Assembly (NCBI GenBank): GCA_949287985.1
Contig: CASEIN010000047.1
Location: 1-64,000 of the forward strand
DNA from: Mucispirillum schaedleri
GTDB taxonomy: Bacteria; Chrysiogenota; Deferribacteres; Deferribacterales; Mucispirillaceae
Direction: 5' to 3'
DNA length: 64,000 bases
Within the stretch, counting starts at the first letter, position 1, and each line of letters opens with the position of its first letter. The position numbers and the translations under genes were made by a program. The notes beneath the pieces are model-generated. The model had not been told where the DNA came from and searched no databases. It saw nothing but the letters and a program-made list of their open reading frames with translations. Shown in pieces: positions 45,398 through 54,735 of the stretch.

Positions 45398-46312
45398 TTA
45401 TTTATTTTTTTTAGCCATAGGGTGAGTTTCATCATAGACTTTTAAAAGGGAGGCTAAATCAGAATGGGTATATTTTTGAGTAGTAGCAAGGGATTCGTGT
45501 CCTAAAAGTTCCTGTATTGACCTTAAATCTGCTCCGCCTTCAAGTAAATGGGTGGCAAATGTATGCCTAAAAGAGTGGGGCGAATAATCAAGGGGAAGCC
45601 CTGCTTTTTTTAGATATGTTTCTACTATTCGGCGAATAGTCCTGTCTGTCATACGGCTGCCAAGCCTGTTTATTATTAAAGCATCGCTTTCTACTACTCT
45701 TCCTTCACTTACTATATCATACATTACTTTATAATAATCTTTTATTAAAGATATTAATTCTGGGGCAAGTGGCACAATCCTTTCCTTTTTGCCTTTACCA
45801 CGTACAAGTATACGCATACCGTTTAAGTCAACTGCGTTTCTATCAAGCCCCACAAGTTCAGAAACACGGACGCCAGTGCCGTATAAAAGCTCTAATATTA
45901 AAGCATCCCGCATACCCATAGGGGTAGATTTATCTGGCAGGTCTAAAAGTGTAAAAATATCATCTACATTAAATACATTTGGCAGATATTTTTCTTTTTT
46001 AGGAAATTTTAACATTCTAGCAGGGTTATCTTCAATTATACCACGCCTGTATAGAAATTTGAAAAAGGATTTTAAAGTGGATATTTTCCTTTCAATGCTG
46101 GATTTTGAAAGCTCTTTATCATAAAGTGTTGTAATAAAGCCACGAAGTACATAAAAATCTACCACTTTTATATTACTGCCAAGCTTTTCTTCATCAATAT
46201 AAATAGCAAGTTCGCTTAAATCTTTTGCATAAGCTGTAATAGAATGATTACTATACTGCCTTTCTACTCTTATAAAATTTATAAATTCTTCTATTGCATT
46301 ATCTATTTCCAT
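45398..46312 (-). CDS. xerC: Tyrosine recombinase XerC-like
   Basis: The 304-residue site-specific recombinase would resolve chromosome dimers at dif. It has an N-terminal SAM-like core-binding domain (EFINFIRVERQYSNHSITAYAKDL) and the catalytic residues of the family. These are R in GTGVRVSEL, K in VRGKGKKER, HSFRHTFATHLLEGG (H-x-x-R), H in LGHESL and the nucleophile Y in TTQKYTH. It overlaps trmFO by 10 nt. The order topA-trmFO-xerC matches the Firmicutes arrangement in which this gene is called codV/xerC, though the following hslV-hslU is absent here. Confidence 0.93.
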   Translation of the reverse strand: MEIDNAIEEFINFIRVERQYSNHSITAYAKDLSELAIYIDEEKLGSNIKVVDFYVLRGFITTLYDKELSKSSIERKISTLKSFFKFLYRRGIIEDNPARMLKFPKKEKYLPNVFNVDDIFTLLDLPDKSTPMGMRDALILELLYGTGVRVSELVGLDRNAVDLNGMRILVRGKGKKERIVPLAPELISLIKDYYKVMYDIVSEGRVVESDALIINRLGSRMTDRTIRRIVETYLKKAGLPLDYSPHSFRHTFATHLLEGGADLRSIQELLGHESLATTQKYTHSDLASLLKVYDETHPMAKKNK

Positions 46313-47637
46313 ACATCACTTTCATAAAAACTTTTTGCAGTATTATATGCAATATCTACCTGCATTTGTTTTTTAAGTTTTTTATCTTTTACTCTTTTTT
46401 CAAGAGGAGCAAGCATTCCCAAATGAAAGTTTGACGGGCTGTATTTTTTACCATTAGAAAATTCTGAAATTCCTGAAATATAATCAGAAAGGCAGCCTAA
46501 AGCTGTATTTTTAGGCAGTTCATAAAAAGGTTTATTTTCAAGTAATCTTGATATTTGCAGTGCTGCTATTAAGCCACCTGCAATAGATTCCACATACCCT
46601 TCAAGCCCTGTAATTTGACCTGCAATAAATAAGTTTTTATTACTTTTAAAATTAAAATACCTTGTAAGATGTTTTGGACCTATAATATATGTATTTCTAT
46701 GAACTGAGCCAAAACGTAAAAATTCTGCCGTCCTTAAAGCAGGTATTTTTCTAAATACTTCTTTTTGTGCTCCTATTGTCATTTTAGTTTGGAAGCCCAC
46801 AATATTAAATGCTGTTGCATCTTTATTTTCTTTTCGTAGCTGTATTACAGCATATGGAGTTTTATTTGTTTTTGGGTCTATTAAACCAACAGGTTTCATA
46901 GGTCCAAAAGCTAGAGTATTTCTTCCACGGCCTGCCATTACTTCAATAGGCATACACCCTTCAAAATATGCAATATCTTCAAAATCATGAAATGCTGTTT
47001 TTGGAGCATTCATTATATCATCATAAAAAGTATTATATTCTTCTTCTGTTAAAGGGATATTAAAATAATCATCGCCGCCTTTATTATACCTGCCTAAAAA
47101 ATACCCCTTATCCATATCAATGCTTTCTGCATCTATTATAGGGCTTATGGCATCAGCAAAATATAATGCGCCCCCTAGCTTTTCTTTAATATCTGAAGCT
47201 AAATCATCACTTGTTAAAGGACCTGTTGCTATTAAAAAAGGTGTTTTTGTATCAAGTGGCATTTCTTTTAATTCTGAGCATTCCACATCTATATTTTTAT
47301 GGTTTTTTAAAGTATCAGTTATTATATTTGAAAAAGCGTGCCTATCAACTGCTAACGCATTTCCTGCAGGCACACTGCATTTATAAGCAGTATCAATTAA
47401 AAATGAGCCATATAAGGAAAGCTCTTTTTTTAAAAGCCCACTGGAAGTTGTGCCATCAATAGACTTTAAACTATTGGAACAAACAAGCTCTCCAAACTTA
47501 TCACTTTCGTGTGCTGGAGTAGTTTTATCAGGTCTCATTTCTATTAGCTTAACTTTATAACCATGACTTGCAAGCTGATAAGCTGCTTCACTACCTGCCA
47601 AGCCAGCCCCTGCAATTATAACATCATATTCTGCCAC
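46303..47637 (-). CDS. trmFO: Folate-dependent tRNA (uracil-54-C5) methyltransferase TrmFO
   Basis: It methylates U54 in the T-loop of tRNA using methylene-tetrahydrofolate and FAD. The 444-residue length is normal. The N-terminal FAD motif is IIAGAGLAGSEAAYQLA, followed by the family signature SDKFGELVCSNSLKS with its cysteine, IGPKHLTRYF and GQITGLEGYVESIAGG. It sits between topA (9 nt away) and xerC (overlapping). Confidence 0.96.
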   Translation of the reverse strand: MAEYDVIIAGAGLAGSEAAYQLASHGYKVKLIEMRPDKTTPAHESDKFGELVCSNSLKSIDGTTSSGLLKKELSLYGSFLIDTAYKCSVPAGNALAVDRHAFSNIITDTLKNHKNIDVECSELKEMPLDTKTPFLIATGPLTSDDLASDIKEKLGGALYFADAISPIIDAESIDMDKGYFLGRYNKGGDDYFNIPLTEEEYNTFYDDIMNAPKTAFHDFEDIAYFEGCMPIEVMAGRGRNTLAFGPMKPVGLIDPKTNKTPYAVIQLRKENKDATAFNIVGFQTKMTIGAQKEVFRKIPALRTAEFLRFGSVHRNTYIIGPKHLTRYFNFKSNKNLFIAGQITGLEGYVESIAGGLIAALQISRLLENKPFYELPKNTALGCLSDYISGISEFSNGKKYSPSNFHLGMLAPLEKRVKDKKLKKQMQVDIAYNTAKSFYESDVWK

Positions 47638-47646
47638 AAACTTACC

Positions 47647-49986
47647 CTAATCTTTCTTCTTTAAAGGTTTTGTGTTTTTACAATCAGGGTAACCAGAACA
47701 TGCTAAAAATGCTCCCCTAAAGCCTCTTTTTATAACCATAGGCTTCCCACATTTTTCACAAACTTCATTACTTTCGTTACTTGGTGCTGCCTTTATACCT
47801 ATTTTGCCATCTTCTTTCATTTCAATATTAGCAGTAAATTTACATTCAGGATATCCAGAGCAGGCTGCAAATATACCATTCTTACCAGATTTTAAAACCA
47901 TATCTTTAGAACATTCTGGGCATTTTACATCAAGTTTTTCACCCTGTTCTAATATTTTTACAGAACCATCAGGATACCTTAAAAAGTTCTTAATATTTTT
48001 ACATTCTGGATAATTAGGGCATGCGATTACTTCACCAAACCTGGTTTTTTTATAAACCAGTTCTGCCCCGCATTTTTCACATATTAACCCAGAGCCTTCA
48101 AACTGCTTATCTTCTACTAATTCTATTTCCCCTTTTTCATTTCTTTTAAAGTTGGAAGTAAACTTACACTCTGGATATTTAGTGCAGGCAACAAAAGCAC
48201 CGTTTTTACCCATTTTTATAACTAAATCACTGTTACATATTGGGCATTTTTTATTGGTTTCTAAATTGGCAGATATTTTGCCGTCAGTTGCTGATTTTAA
48301 CTCTTTATCAAAACTTTTATAAAATGATGATAAAACATTATGCCAGTTTTGGCTGCCGTCTTCTATTTGGTCTAACTCTTTTTCCATATTAGCAGTAAAT
48401 TTCACTTCAAATATTTTTGGGAAATTTTCTATTAATATTTTATTTACTATCCTTCCAAGCTCAGTTGGGTGAAATTTCTTTTCTATTAACTCTGTATATT
48501 TTCTATCTACAATTGTAGAGATAATAGCAGCATATGTGGAAGGTCTGCCTATTCCCTGCTGTTCTAGTGTTTTTACTAATGTTGCTTCAGTATATCTTGG
48601 TGGGCTTTGAGTAAAATGCTGTTTCTTTTCTGTTTTATCTCTTAAAGCTGGTGTTTCTTTTGCTATTTTAAAAGAGATGGTAGTTTCATCATCTTCATCA
48701 TTTTTCACATCTTCTTCTTTACTTTCCAGATATAGTTTTGTAAAGCCAGCAAAAGCAAGCACTCTGGCAGTTGCTTTAAATTCATATTTATCACCTGTAA
48801 GACGCACAACAGTTTGGTTGTATATTGCCTCACTCATTTGGCTTGATACAAATCGCTCCCATATAAGTTTATAAAGCTTATACTGATCAGCAGATAAATA
48901 TTTTTTTATAGATTCAGGTGTCCTTAATACAGAAGTAGGGCGTATAGCCTCGTGAGCGTCCTGCACATTATTATTTTTTTTGCTTACTTTCTTATTTTTA
49001 GAAGTATATTCTTCTCCAAAAGTTTTAGTAATATAGTTTTTAGCCTCATCAACTGCTTCAGGGCTTATTCTTGTAGAGTCTGTTCTCATATATGTAATTA
49101 ACCCAACAGGGCCTTCAGCAAGCTCCACACCTTCATAAAGGCTTTGGGCAACAGACATTGTTTTTTTAGAAGTAAAGCCAAGCTTTCTAATAGCTTCCTG
49201 CTGCATACGTGAAGTAATAAAAGGCTCAGCAGGGGACTGTTTTACTGCCTTTTCTTCCACATCGCTTACTTTAAAATCTTTCGGCATACTTTCTAATATT
49301 TTATTTGCTTCAGCTTCTGTTTTAATCTCTGCTTTTTTGCCGTTTATTTTATCAAGCTTAGCTTTTAATGTACCTTTTTCTTCCTTTTTATCCCCTTGTA
49401 TTAAAAAGTCTGCATTAATGCTCCAAGACTCCACAGGGATAAATTTTTCAATTTCTTCCTCTCTTTCGCATATTAACCTTAGTGCAACAGACTGCACACG
49501 CCCAGCAGATAAACCATACCTTAATGGTTTCCATAAAAGCGGGCTTACAAGATAGCCAACAAGCCTATCTAGTATCCTTCTTGACTGTTGAGCATTTACT
49601 CTATTTATATTAATATCACCTGGGTTATTAATACCGTCTAATATACCTTTTTTAGTAATCTCATTAAAAAGCACACGTTTTACAGGTTTATTTTTATCTA
49701 TTTGGCTTGCAATATGCCATGCAATAGCTTCCCCCTCTCTATCAGGGTCAGGGGCAAGGTATACAGCATCTGCTTTTTTAGCATTACTTTTAAGGGAAGA
49801 AATAACTTTTTCTTTTCCCTCTATAACAATATATTTAGGTTCAAAGTTATTATCAACATCTACACCTAATTCATTAGGTGGCAGGTCAATAATATGGCCA
49901 ACACTGGCTATTACTTTGTAATCTGAACCAAGATACTTTTCAATAGTTTTTGCCTTAGCAGGCGATTCCACAATTACCAAATTCAT
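47647..49986 (-). CDS. topA: DNA topoisomerase I
   Basis: This type IA topoisomerase relaxes negative supercoils. The Toprim domain starts at residue 1 (MNLVIVESPAKAKTIEKYLG) with the acidic triad in DPDREGEAIAWH. The active-site tyrosine is in GLITYMRTDSTRIS. The C terminus carries four C4 zinc-ribbon repeats: CPIC...CTKYPEC, CEKC...CPNYPEC, CPEC...CSGYPEC and CEKC...CSGYPDC. The 779-residue length is normal. Second gene of the dprA-topA-trmFO-xerC run. Confidence 0.97.
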   Translation of the reverse strand: MNLVIVESPAKAKTIEKYLGSDYKVIASVGHIIDLPPNELGVDVDNNFEPKYIVIEGKEKVISSLKSNAKKADAVYLAPDPDREGEAIAWHIASQIDKNKPVKRVLFNEITKKGILDGINNPGDININRVNAQQSRRILDRLVGYLVSPLLWKPLRYGLSAGRVQSVALRLICEREEEIEKFIPVESWSINADFLIQGDKKEEKGTLKAKLDKINGKKAEIKTEAEANKILESMPKDFKVSDVEEKAVKQSPAEPFITSRMQQEAIRKLGFTSKKTMSVAQSLYEGVELAEGPVGLITYMRTDSTRISPEAVDEAKNYITKTFGEEYTSKNKKVSKKNNNVQDAHEAIRPTSVLRTPESIKKYLSADQYKLYKLIWERFVSSQMSEAIYNQTVVRLTGDKYEFKATARVLAFAGFTKLYLESKEEDVKNDEDDETTISFKIAKETPALRDKTEKKQHFTQSPPRYTEATLVKTLEQQGIGRPSTYAAIISTIVDRKYTELIEKKFHPTELGRIVNKILIENFPKIFEVKFTANMEKELDQIEDGSQNWHNVLSSFYKSFDKELKSATDGKISANLETNKKCPICNSDLVIKMGKNGAFVACTKYPECKFTSNFKRNEKGEIELVEDKQFEGSGLICEKCGAELVYKKTRFGEVIACPNYPECKNIKNFLRYPDGSVKILEQGEKLDVKCPECSKDMVLKSGKNGIFAACSGYPECKFTANIEMKEDGKIGIKAAPSNESNEVCEKCGKPMVIKRGFRGAFLACSGYPDCKNTKPLKKKD

Positions 49987-50004
49987 ATGACTACCATCTA
50001 TAAA

Positions 50005-51045
50005 TTATTTTATTATTACATACTTATCATCAACAGATTTTTCTATTATTCCATCTAACTCTAAAGATGCTAAAGAACTCATTGCAGTTACTACATCAAT
50101 ATTTAGTTTCATACATATTCCATTAAGGGATAATGGCTCAATATTTAATATGTCATATATTTCTTTACACTGTTTATCTTCAATAATAATACTGTCATTA
50201 TTATTTTCATCTTCATTAAGCTCAATTTTTAAGTCATATTGTAATTCGCTTATTATGTCAAGAGATGTTTCTAAAAATTTTGCACCATCTCTTAAAAGTG
50301 AGTTTGTGGCACTGTTTTTCCCAGCAGGAAATGCAGGCACTGCAAAAATCTCTCTATTTTGTTCCAGAGCAAAACGGCATGTAATAAGCGAACCACTTCT
50401 TTTGCTTGCTTCTATTACAGCTATTACTTTTGAAAGACCAGATATTATTCTATTTCTTCTAGGAAAATTATTAGGTAGTGGCTTTTCATCTGGCATAAAT
50501 TCACTTATTAAACAGCCACCCATATTAATTATCTTATCTACATATTTTATATGATTTTGGGGATATATCTGAAAAAGACCACTGCCAAGTACGCAGGCTG
50601 TAGCACCTTTTTCAATTGCACCAAGATGAGAAGCTATATCTATACCGTAGGCAAAACCACTTACAATAGTAATACCCACTTCTGCTAATTCTTTTGATAG
50701 TTTATATGTAAATTTTTCAGCTTGAGATGAGCAGTTTCTAGAGCCTACTATACCAACTGATACATTATTTAAACATTCCACATTGCCTTTTACAAAAAGC
50801 AAAGCAGGGGGCGCATATATTTCTTTTAATAAAGTGGGATATCTTTCATCTTCTAATGTGATAATTTCTATATTTTCTTTTTCAGTGCGAGAAATAATAC
50901 TTTCTACTGCCTGCTCATTAAAGGCTTTATTATATATCCTTTCAGCAATATTACTTTGGATATTTAAGCCATAGAAAAAATCAGCCCTTTCATTAAATAT
51001 ACCAGAAATAGTGCCACGTTTATCCATAATAGCCTGTATTACCAC
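50005..51045 (-). CDS. dprA: DNA-processing/recombination-mediator protein DprA
   Basis: DprA loads RecA on incoming single-stranded DNA during natural transformation. The Rossmann-like core is clear: VGIVGSRNCSSQAEKF, SGFAYGIDIASHLGAIEKGATACVLG, IISEFMPDEKPLPNNFPRRNRIISGLS and EASKRSGSLITCRFALEQNREIFAVP. A C-terminal winged helix ends it. GTG 51045 is the first ordinary start. However, the frame continues upstream without a stop and encodes EYLALKHIKGLSDVV, which matches the usual DprA N terminus. An ATT codon at 51099 lies 6 nt after AGGGGAG (51112-51106). The true protein may therefore begin there. Confidence 0.93.
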   Translation of the reverse strand: MVIQAIMDKRGTISGIFNERADFFYGLNIQSNIAERIYNKAFNEQAVESIISRTEKENIEIITLEDERYPTLLKEIYAPPALLFVKGNVECLNNVSVGIVGSRNCSSQAEKFTYKLSKELAEVGITIVSGFAYGIDIASHLGAIEKGATACVLGSGLFQIYPQNHIKYVDKIINMGGCLISEFMPDEKPLPNNFPRRNRIISGLSKVIAVIEASKRSGSLITCRFALEQNREIFAVPAFPAGKNSATNSLLRDGAKFLETSLDIISELQYDLKIELNEDENNNDSIIIEDKQCKEIYDILNIEPLSLNGICMKLNIDVVTAMSSLASLELDGIIEKSVDDKYVIIK

Positions 51046-51333
51046 ATCACTTAAACCCTTAATGTGTTTTAAAGCTAAATATTCATATATAGTATTAATA
51101 GCAAGCTCCCCTATAATGTATTAAAAAAAGAATATAATAAAAGATTATAAAATGTCAAATAAAATTGAAGTTACTTTTTTCTAAAGCTGGTTTGAAGATT
51201 TCAGTATTTATTTTTTCTATTATAGTACGGCTTTTATTTTAGCAAATTATTAAAGATTTAACCATTAATATTAAAAATATTTGTAACTTATCTATATTTA
51301 TTAGCAAATGATAGTTTAGTATACTACAGCTTA

Positions 51334-51591
51334 TTATTCATAATGACCTTTGCAGGAGATAATATAAAGAATATTGTCTTCAACTTTGTATACAATTCTA
51401 TTTACACTATCTATTCTTCTGCTCCAATATCCTTGTAGTTCGTGCCTTAATGGTTCAGGCTTACCTAAACCATCAAAATTACCCCTTTCAATATCCTTTA
51501 TTAAGTTGTTGATTTTGTTTAATGTTTTTTTATCTTTTTGTTGCCATAATACATAATCATTCCATGCTTCATCAAACCAAATTTTTTTCAT
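51334..51591 (-). CDS. yoeB: YoeB-family mRNA interferase toxin
   Basis: The 85-residue protein is a close YoeB/Txe match. WFDEAWNDYVLWQQKDKKT opens it and GKPEPLRHELQGYWSRRI follows. E46, R65 and H83, the catalytic residues of E. coli YoeB, occur at the same positions. YoeB cleaves mRNA in the ribosomal A site. It lies 7 nt downstream of its antitoxin gene in the usual order. Confidence 0.93.
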   Translation of the reverse strand: MKKIWFDEAWNDYVLWQQKDKKTLNKINNLIKDIERGNFDGLGKPEPLRHELQGYWSRRIDSVNRIVYKVEDNILYIISCKGHYE

Positions 51592-51598
51592 AATAAAA

Positions 51599-51853
51599 TT
51601 ACTCTTCTATTAAATCATGTTCTCTGCCTTTTCCTTCATTAATTGCAGAGATACCTCTTTTTAAATGTTCCATGTTTGATTTTGAATAAAATGGGTCATT
51701 AGATATTTCAAAAGGTATTCGGTTATCTCGCAGTACTGCTTTTATAAATAATGAAATTGCAGTTGATGTATTCATTCCAACATCATGGCAAAATTTATCA
51801 AAAGCTTTCTTATTTTCCTTATCAATTCTAACACTAATAGTTGAATATTCCAT
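51599..51853 (-). CDS. RelB/DinJ-type antitoxin
   Basis: The 84-residue protein begins with a ribbon-helix-helix motif (TISVRIDKENKKAFDKFCHDVGMNTSTAISLFIKAV), typical of RelB/DinJ antitoxins that bind their own promoter. The C-terminal part, rich in charged residues, would wrap the toxin. YoeB is classically paired with a YefM/Phd-type antitoxin, so this pairing is a mixed one. The AT-rich 51854-51900 region upstream probably holds the autoregulated promoter. Confidence 0.88.
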   Translation of the reverse strand: MEYSTISVRIDKENKKAFDKFCHDVGMNTSTAISLFIKAVLRDNRIPFEISNDPFYSKSNMEHLKRGISAINEGKGREHDLIEE

Positions 51854-52001
51854 AACACACTCACATTTTAATATATTTTAATATAATATATATAAATTAT
51901 ATTAAAAATGCAAATAAAAAAATGTATGGGTGTAGTATAAATTTAAAGTTACAATACACATTAACTCACTTTTTTCCTTGCATAAATTTTATTAATTTAA
52001 T

Positions 52002-53372
52002 ATGGTGTATGCTATGGAAAATAATTGGCTGGAACTTTTTAGAAAAGAATATAAACCACTTTTAAAAGATAGATATGATGAGTTTGAATACGGGCTGTCA
52101 TGCCCTAAAGCTCGCCATATACGTTTAAGCAAATGCAGAAATATTGATTATATGCAGGAGCTTGAAAGCATAAGCAGTCTTGAAAGTGTTGCAAATTATG
52201 ATAATATGTATAAGGTGGTAGAAGGGGCAGAAAGAGTTACAGAAAGCTTAAGTTTCCAAACAGGTGGTGCATATATTATGAACCCTTCATCTTTAGCACC
52301 TGTTAAAATATTAATGTCTTATATGAGGCAAAACCCTGTTATGCTTGATGTATCATCTGCCCCTGGTGGTAAAACTTGTGCCCTTTCTGATATGAGTAAT
52401 AGAAAAGGCGTGATAGTTGCCAATGAAATATCATCAAGCAGGTTAAAATCACTTCATTTTAATTTGGAAAAATATGGGGCATACAATGTAAAAACTGTAT
52501 CTCTTGATGGCAGGCTTTTACCAAAATATTTTGAAAATTCTTTCGATGGTATTTTGCTTGATGCACCTTGCTCCAATGAAAATAAAATATTTCGTAATAA
52601 AACAGTGCAGGCTTCATGGGGCAAAGAGCTTGTATGCCGTATGGCTGAACTTCAGTTTCAATTAATAAAATCTGCCTTTTCATGTTTAAAACCAGGCGGT
52701 GTGCTGGTTTATTCTACATGCACCTTAAGTTTAGAAGAAAATGAGATGGTTGTAAAAAAACTTCTTGATGAATTTTCTGATGCCTATCTTTTACCATGTG
52801 GTAAAGAATATGGCAAAGGGCTTTTAGGAATTGATGAGATAGATGAAAATGTTGCACGCATTATGCCAGATAAAGATAATATAGACGGCTTTTTTGCTGC
52901 AGCTATTGCTAAAAAAGGTGATTTAGTTTCATATGATTTTATACATACAAAATTAAGTAAAAAAGAAGATGAATTTTTTAAAAAATATTTTCCAGCATAC
53001 AGTCATGACCATATAAGTATAAAAGAAGTAGATAGAAAAGGTTATATAGAAACAGCACCAGAAATATTTAAAAACATACGTTTTAAAAGGCGTGGGTTAA
53101 ATTTATATAAGGATACTGGTAAAACATATGAGCCAACATGTCAAAGTGTTTGGGAACTGGGAAGTTATGTGGAAGATAGGTTAAAATGTAATATTTCTGA
53201 AGAATTTAGCATAAATTATATGAAAGGGTTTGACATATCCTGCAATGATAATTATAATAACGAACTTTTATATTATAACAATATACCTGTAGGGTATGGT
53301 AAAAAAATGGAAAATACTATTAAAAATAAGCTGGATAGATATTTTTTATACGGTAAAAATATAGAATGGTGA
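52002..53372 (+). CDS. RNA m5C methyltransferase (RsmB/RsmF/NSUN family)
   Basis: The 456-residue SAM-dependent enzyme would methylate cytosine-C5 in rRNA or tRNA. The SAM site reads MLDVSSAPGGKTCALSDM. Motif IV LLDAPCSNENKIF holds the PCS cysteine and motif VI LVYSTCTLSLEENE the TC nucleophile. The C-terminal part (NIRFKRRGLNLYK...GYGKK) resembles the RsmF PUA-like end. ATG 52002 has no clear ribosome site; ATG 52014 is an alternative. The substrate cannot be decided from sequence. Confidence 0.85.
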   Translation: MVYAMENNWLELFRKEYKPLLKDRYDEFEYGLSCPKARHIRLSKCRNIDYMQELESISSLESVANYDNMYKVVEGAERVTESLSFQTGGAYIMNPSSLAPVKILMSYMRQNPVMLDVSSAPGGKTCALSDMSNRKGVIVANEISSSRLKSLHFNLEKYGAYNVKTVSLDGRLLPKYFENSFDGILLDAPCSNENKIFRNKTVQASWGKELVCRMAELQFQLIKSAFSCLKPGGVLVYSTCTLSLEENEMVVKKLLDEFSDAYLLPCGKEYGKGLLGIDEIDENVARIMPDKDNIDGFFAAAIAKKGDLVSYDFIHTKLSKKEDEFFKKYFPAYSHDHISIKEVDRKGYIETAPEIFKNIRFKRRGLNLYKDTGKTYEPTCQSVWELGSYVEDRLKCNISEEFSINYMKGFDISCNDNYNNELLYYNNIPVGYGKKMENTIKNKLDRYFLYGKNIEW

Positions 53373-53376
53373 AAAT

Positions 53377-54735
53377 ATGAGGATATTTACAACTGTACTG
53401 TGTTTTATATTATTTACAAGCACAATAAGTTACGGTTATGAGCAAGTGCCAGATGATGCGAAGGTAGAAACAGAAGATATATCTAAGGCATTAATTGCAA
53501 AGCAGGCACCTGAGGCTAAAAGCAGGCTTGGGAAAAACACTATTGCTAATTTATCTGGTAATGGTGCAGAAGAAACTAATGTTGTGCTTGTGGATAAATC
53601 ATTAAAAAGATTGTATATTGCCCGCTTAAAAGGAAATGATATGGAAGTTATTGAAGAATTTCCTATTCTTACAGGCAGGGTAGACGGCAATAAAATAAAA
53701 AGGGGTGATGAGAAAACTCCAGAAGGTGTGTATTACGTTTTATCATACTCATCAGGTGATGAGCTTGTTAAAAGATACGGAGAATATGCATTAATTTATG
53801 GGGCTGGCTCCTTTCCATTAAATTATCCAAATATTGTAGATAGAATTGAGCGAAAAACTGGTGGTGGTATATGGCTGCATGGTGTTAAACCAAATTTAGA
53901 TAAAACTTATACTCAAGGCTGTGTAGCTATGAATAATACCCATTTTAATACGCTTTTTAAAAATATTAAAGTAACGACACCTACAATTATAGCTGAAAAG
54001 TTAATGTATACAGATGAATATAATTATAACAGCGTAAAAAGTAAGGTGGAAAAAGCATTTAACGATTTTATTAATGCTTGGGAAAAAAATAATAAGCAGG
54101 CATTTAGAGATGCAGTCCATACAAATTTTAAAACTTTTGGTGGAACAACTAAAAAAGCATACACTGCAACAAAAACATCTTTAATGGATATCTACCCGCA
54201 AAAAGATATTAGAAATATGAATACAAAATATTTTATTAAAGATGATAAATATGCAGTAGTGGACACTGAGCAGTTTTATTGTGCTCCAAATTTAACTACA
54301 TTTACTAATAAAAAATATTATTTTATTGATGAAAATGGTAAATTAAAATTAATAAGCGAAGAAGTGCGTTCAAAATCTGTGTCATCTGCTCCATTTTTAG
54401 ATGGTGAGATAAAATCATTTGTTAATAACTGGGCTTCTTCATGGAAAGCTCAAGATATTAACAAATATATGTCATATTACGATTTATCTTTTAGAGCAGG
54501 TAAAGATAATTACCAAAGATGGAAAGATAAAAAGACAGCGATATTTTCTAAGAAAAATCCTGTGAGTTTAAATATTTCAAATATTAAATGGTATTATTCT
54601 AAAGGAATATATACTGTTGAGTTTACACAGGAATATGCATCAGGGCAGGTAAAGGATAAAGGAATAAAAACATTAAGACTTTCAGGCTGCCCATCTTTTT
54701 TTAAAATAAAGTCTGAAACATGGAGAGGGATTTGA
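53377..54735 (+). CDS. csd6: Csd6/Pgp2-like periplasmic YkuD-domain peptidoglycan peptidase with two NTF2-like domains
   Basis: The 452-residue protein has a signal peptide (about 1-20, ending ISYG-YE). An L,D-transpeptidase (YkuD) domain spans about 70-210 with catalytic H168 (GGGIWLHGVKP) and C182 (TQGCVAM). Two NTF2-like segments follow (about 225-330 and 345-450). In H. pylori Csd6 and C. jejuni Pgp2 this YkuD-plus-NTF2 design acts as an L,D-carboxypeptidase that trims tetrapeptides and is needed for helical shape. Those proteins have one NTF2 domain, so this one is longer. It overlaps the Csd4-like gene by 16 nt, which supports the assignment. Confidence 0.82.
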   Translation: MRIFTTVLCFILFTSTISYGYEQVPDDAKVETEDISKALIAKQAPEAKSRLGKNTIANLSGNGAEETNVVLVDKSLKRLYIARLKGNDMEVIEEFPILTGRVDGNKIKRGDEKTPEGVYYVLSYSSGDELVKRYGEYALIYGAGSFPLNYPNIVDRIERKTGGGIWLHGVKPNLDKTYTQGCVAMNNTHFNTLFKNIKVTTPTIIAEKLMYTDEYNYNSVKSKVEKAFNDFINAWEKNNKQAFRDAVHTNFKTFGGTTKKAYTATKTSLMDIYPQKDIRNMNTKYFIKDDKYAVVDTEQFYCAPNLTTFTNKKYYFIDENGKLKLISEEVRSKSVSSAPFLDGEIKSFVNNWASSWKAQDINKYMSYYDLSFRAGKDNYQRWKDKKTAIFSKKNPVSLNISNIKWYYSKGIYTVEFTQEYASGQVKDKGIKTLRLSGCPSFFKIKSETWRGI

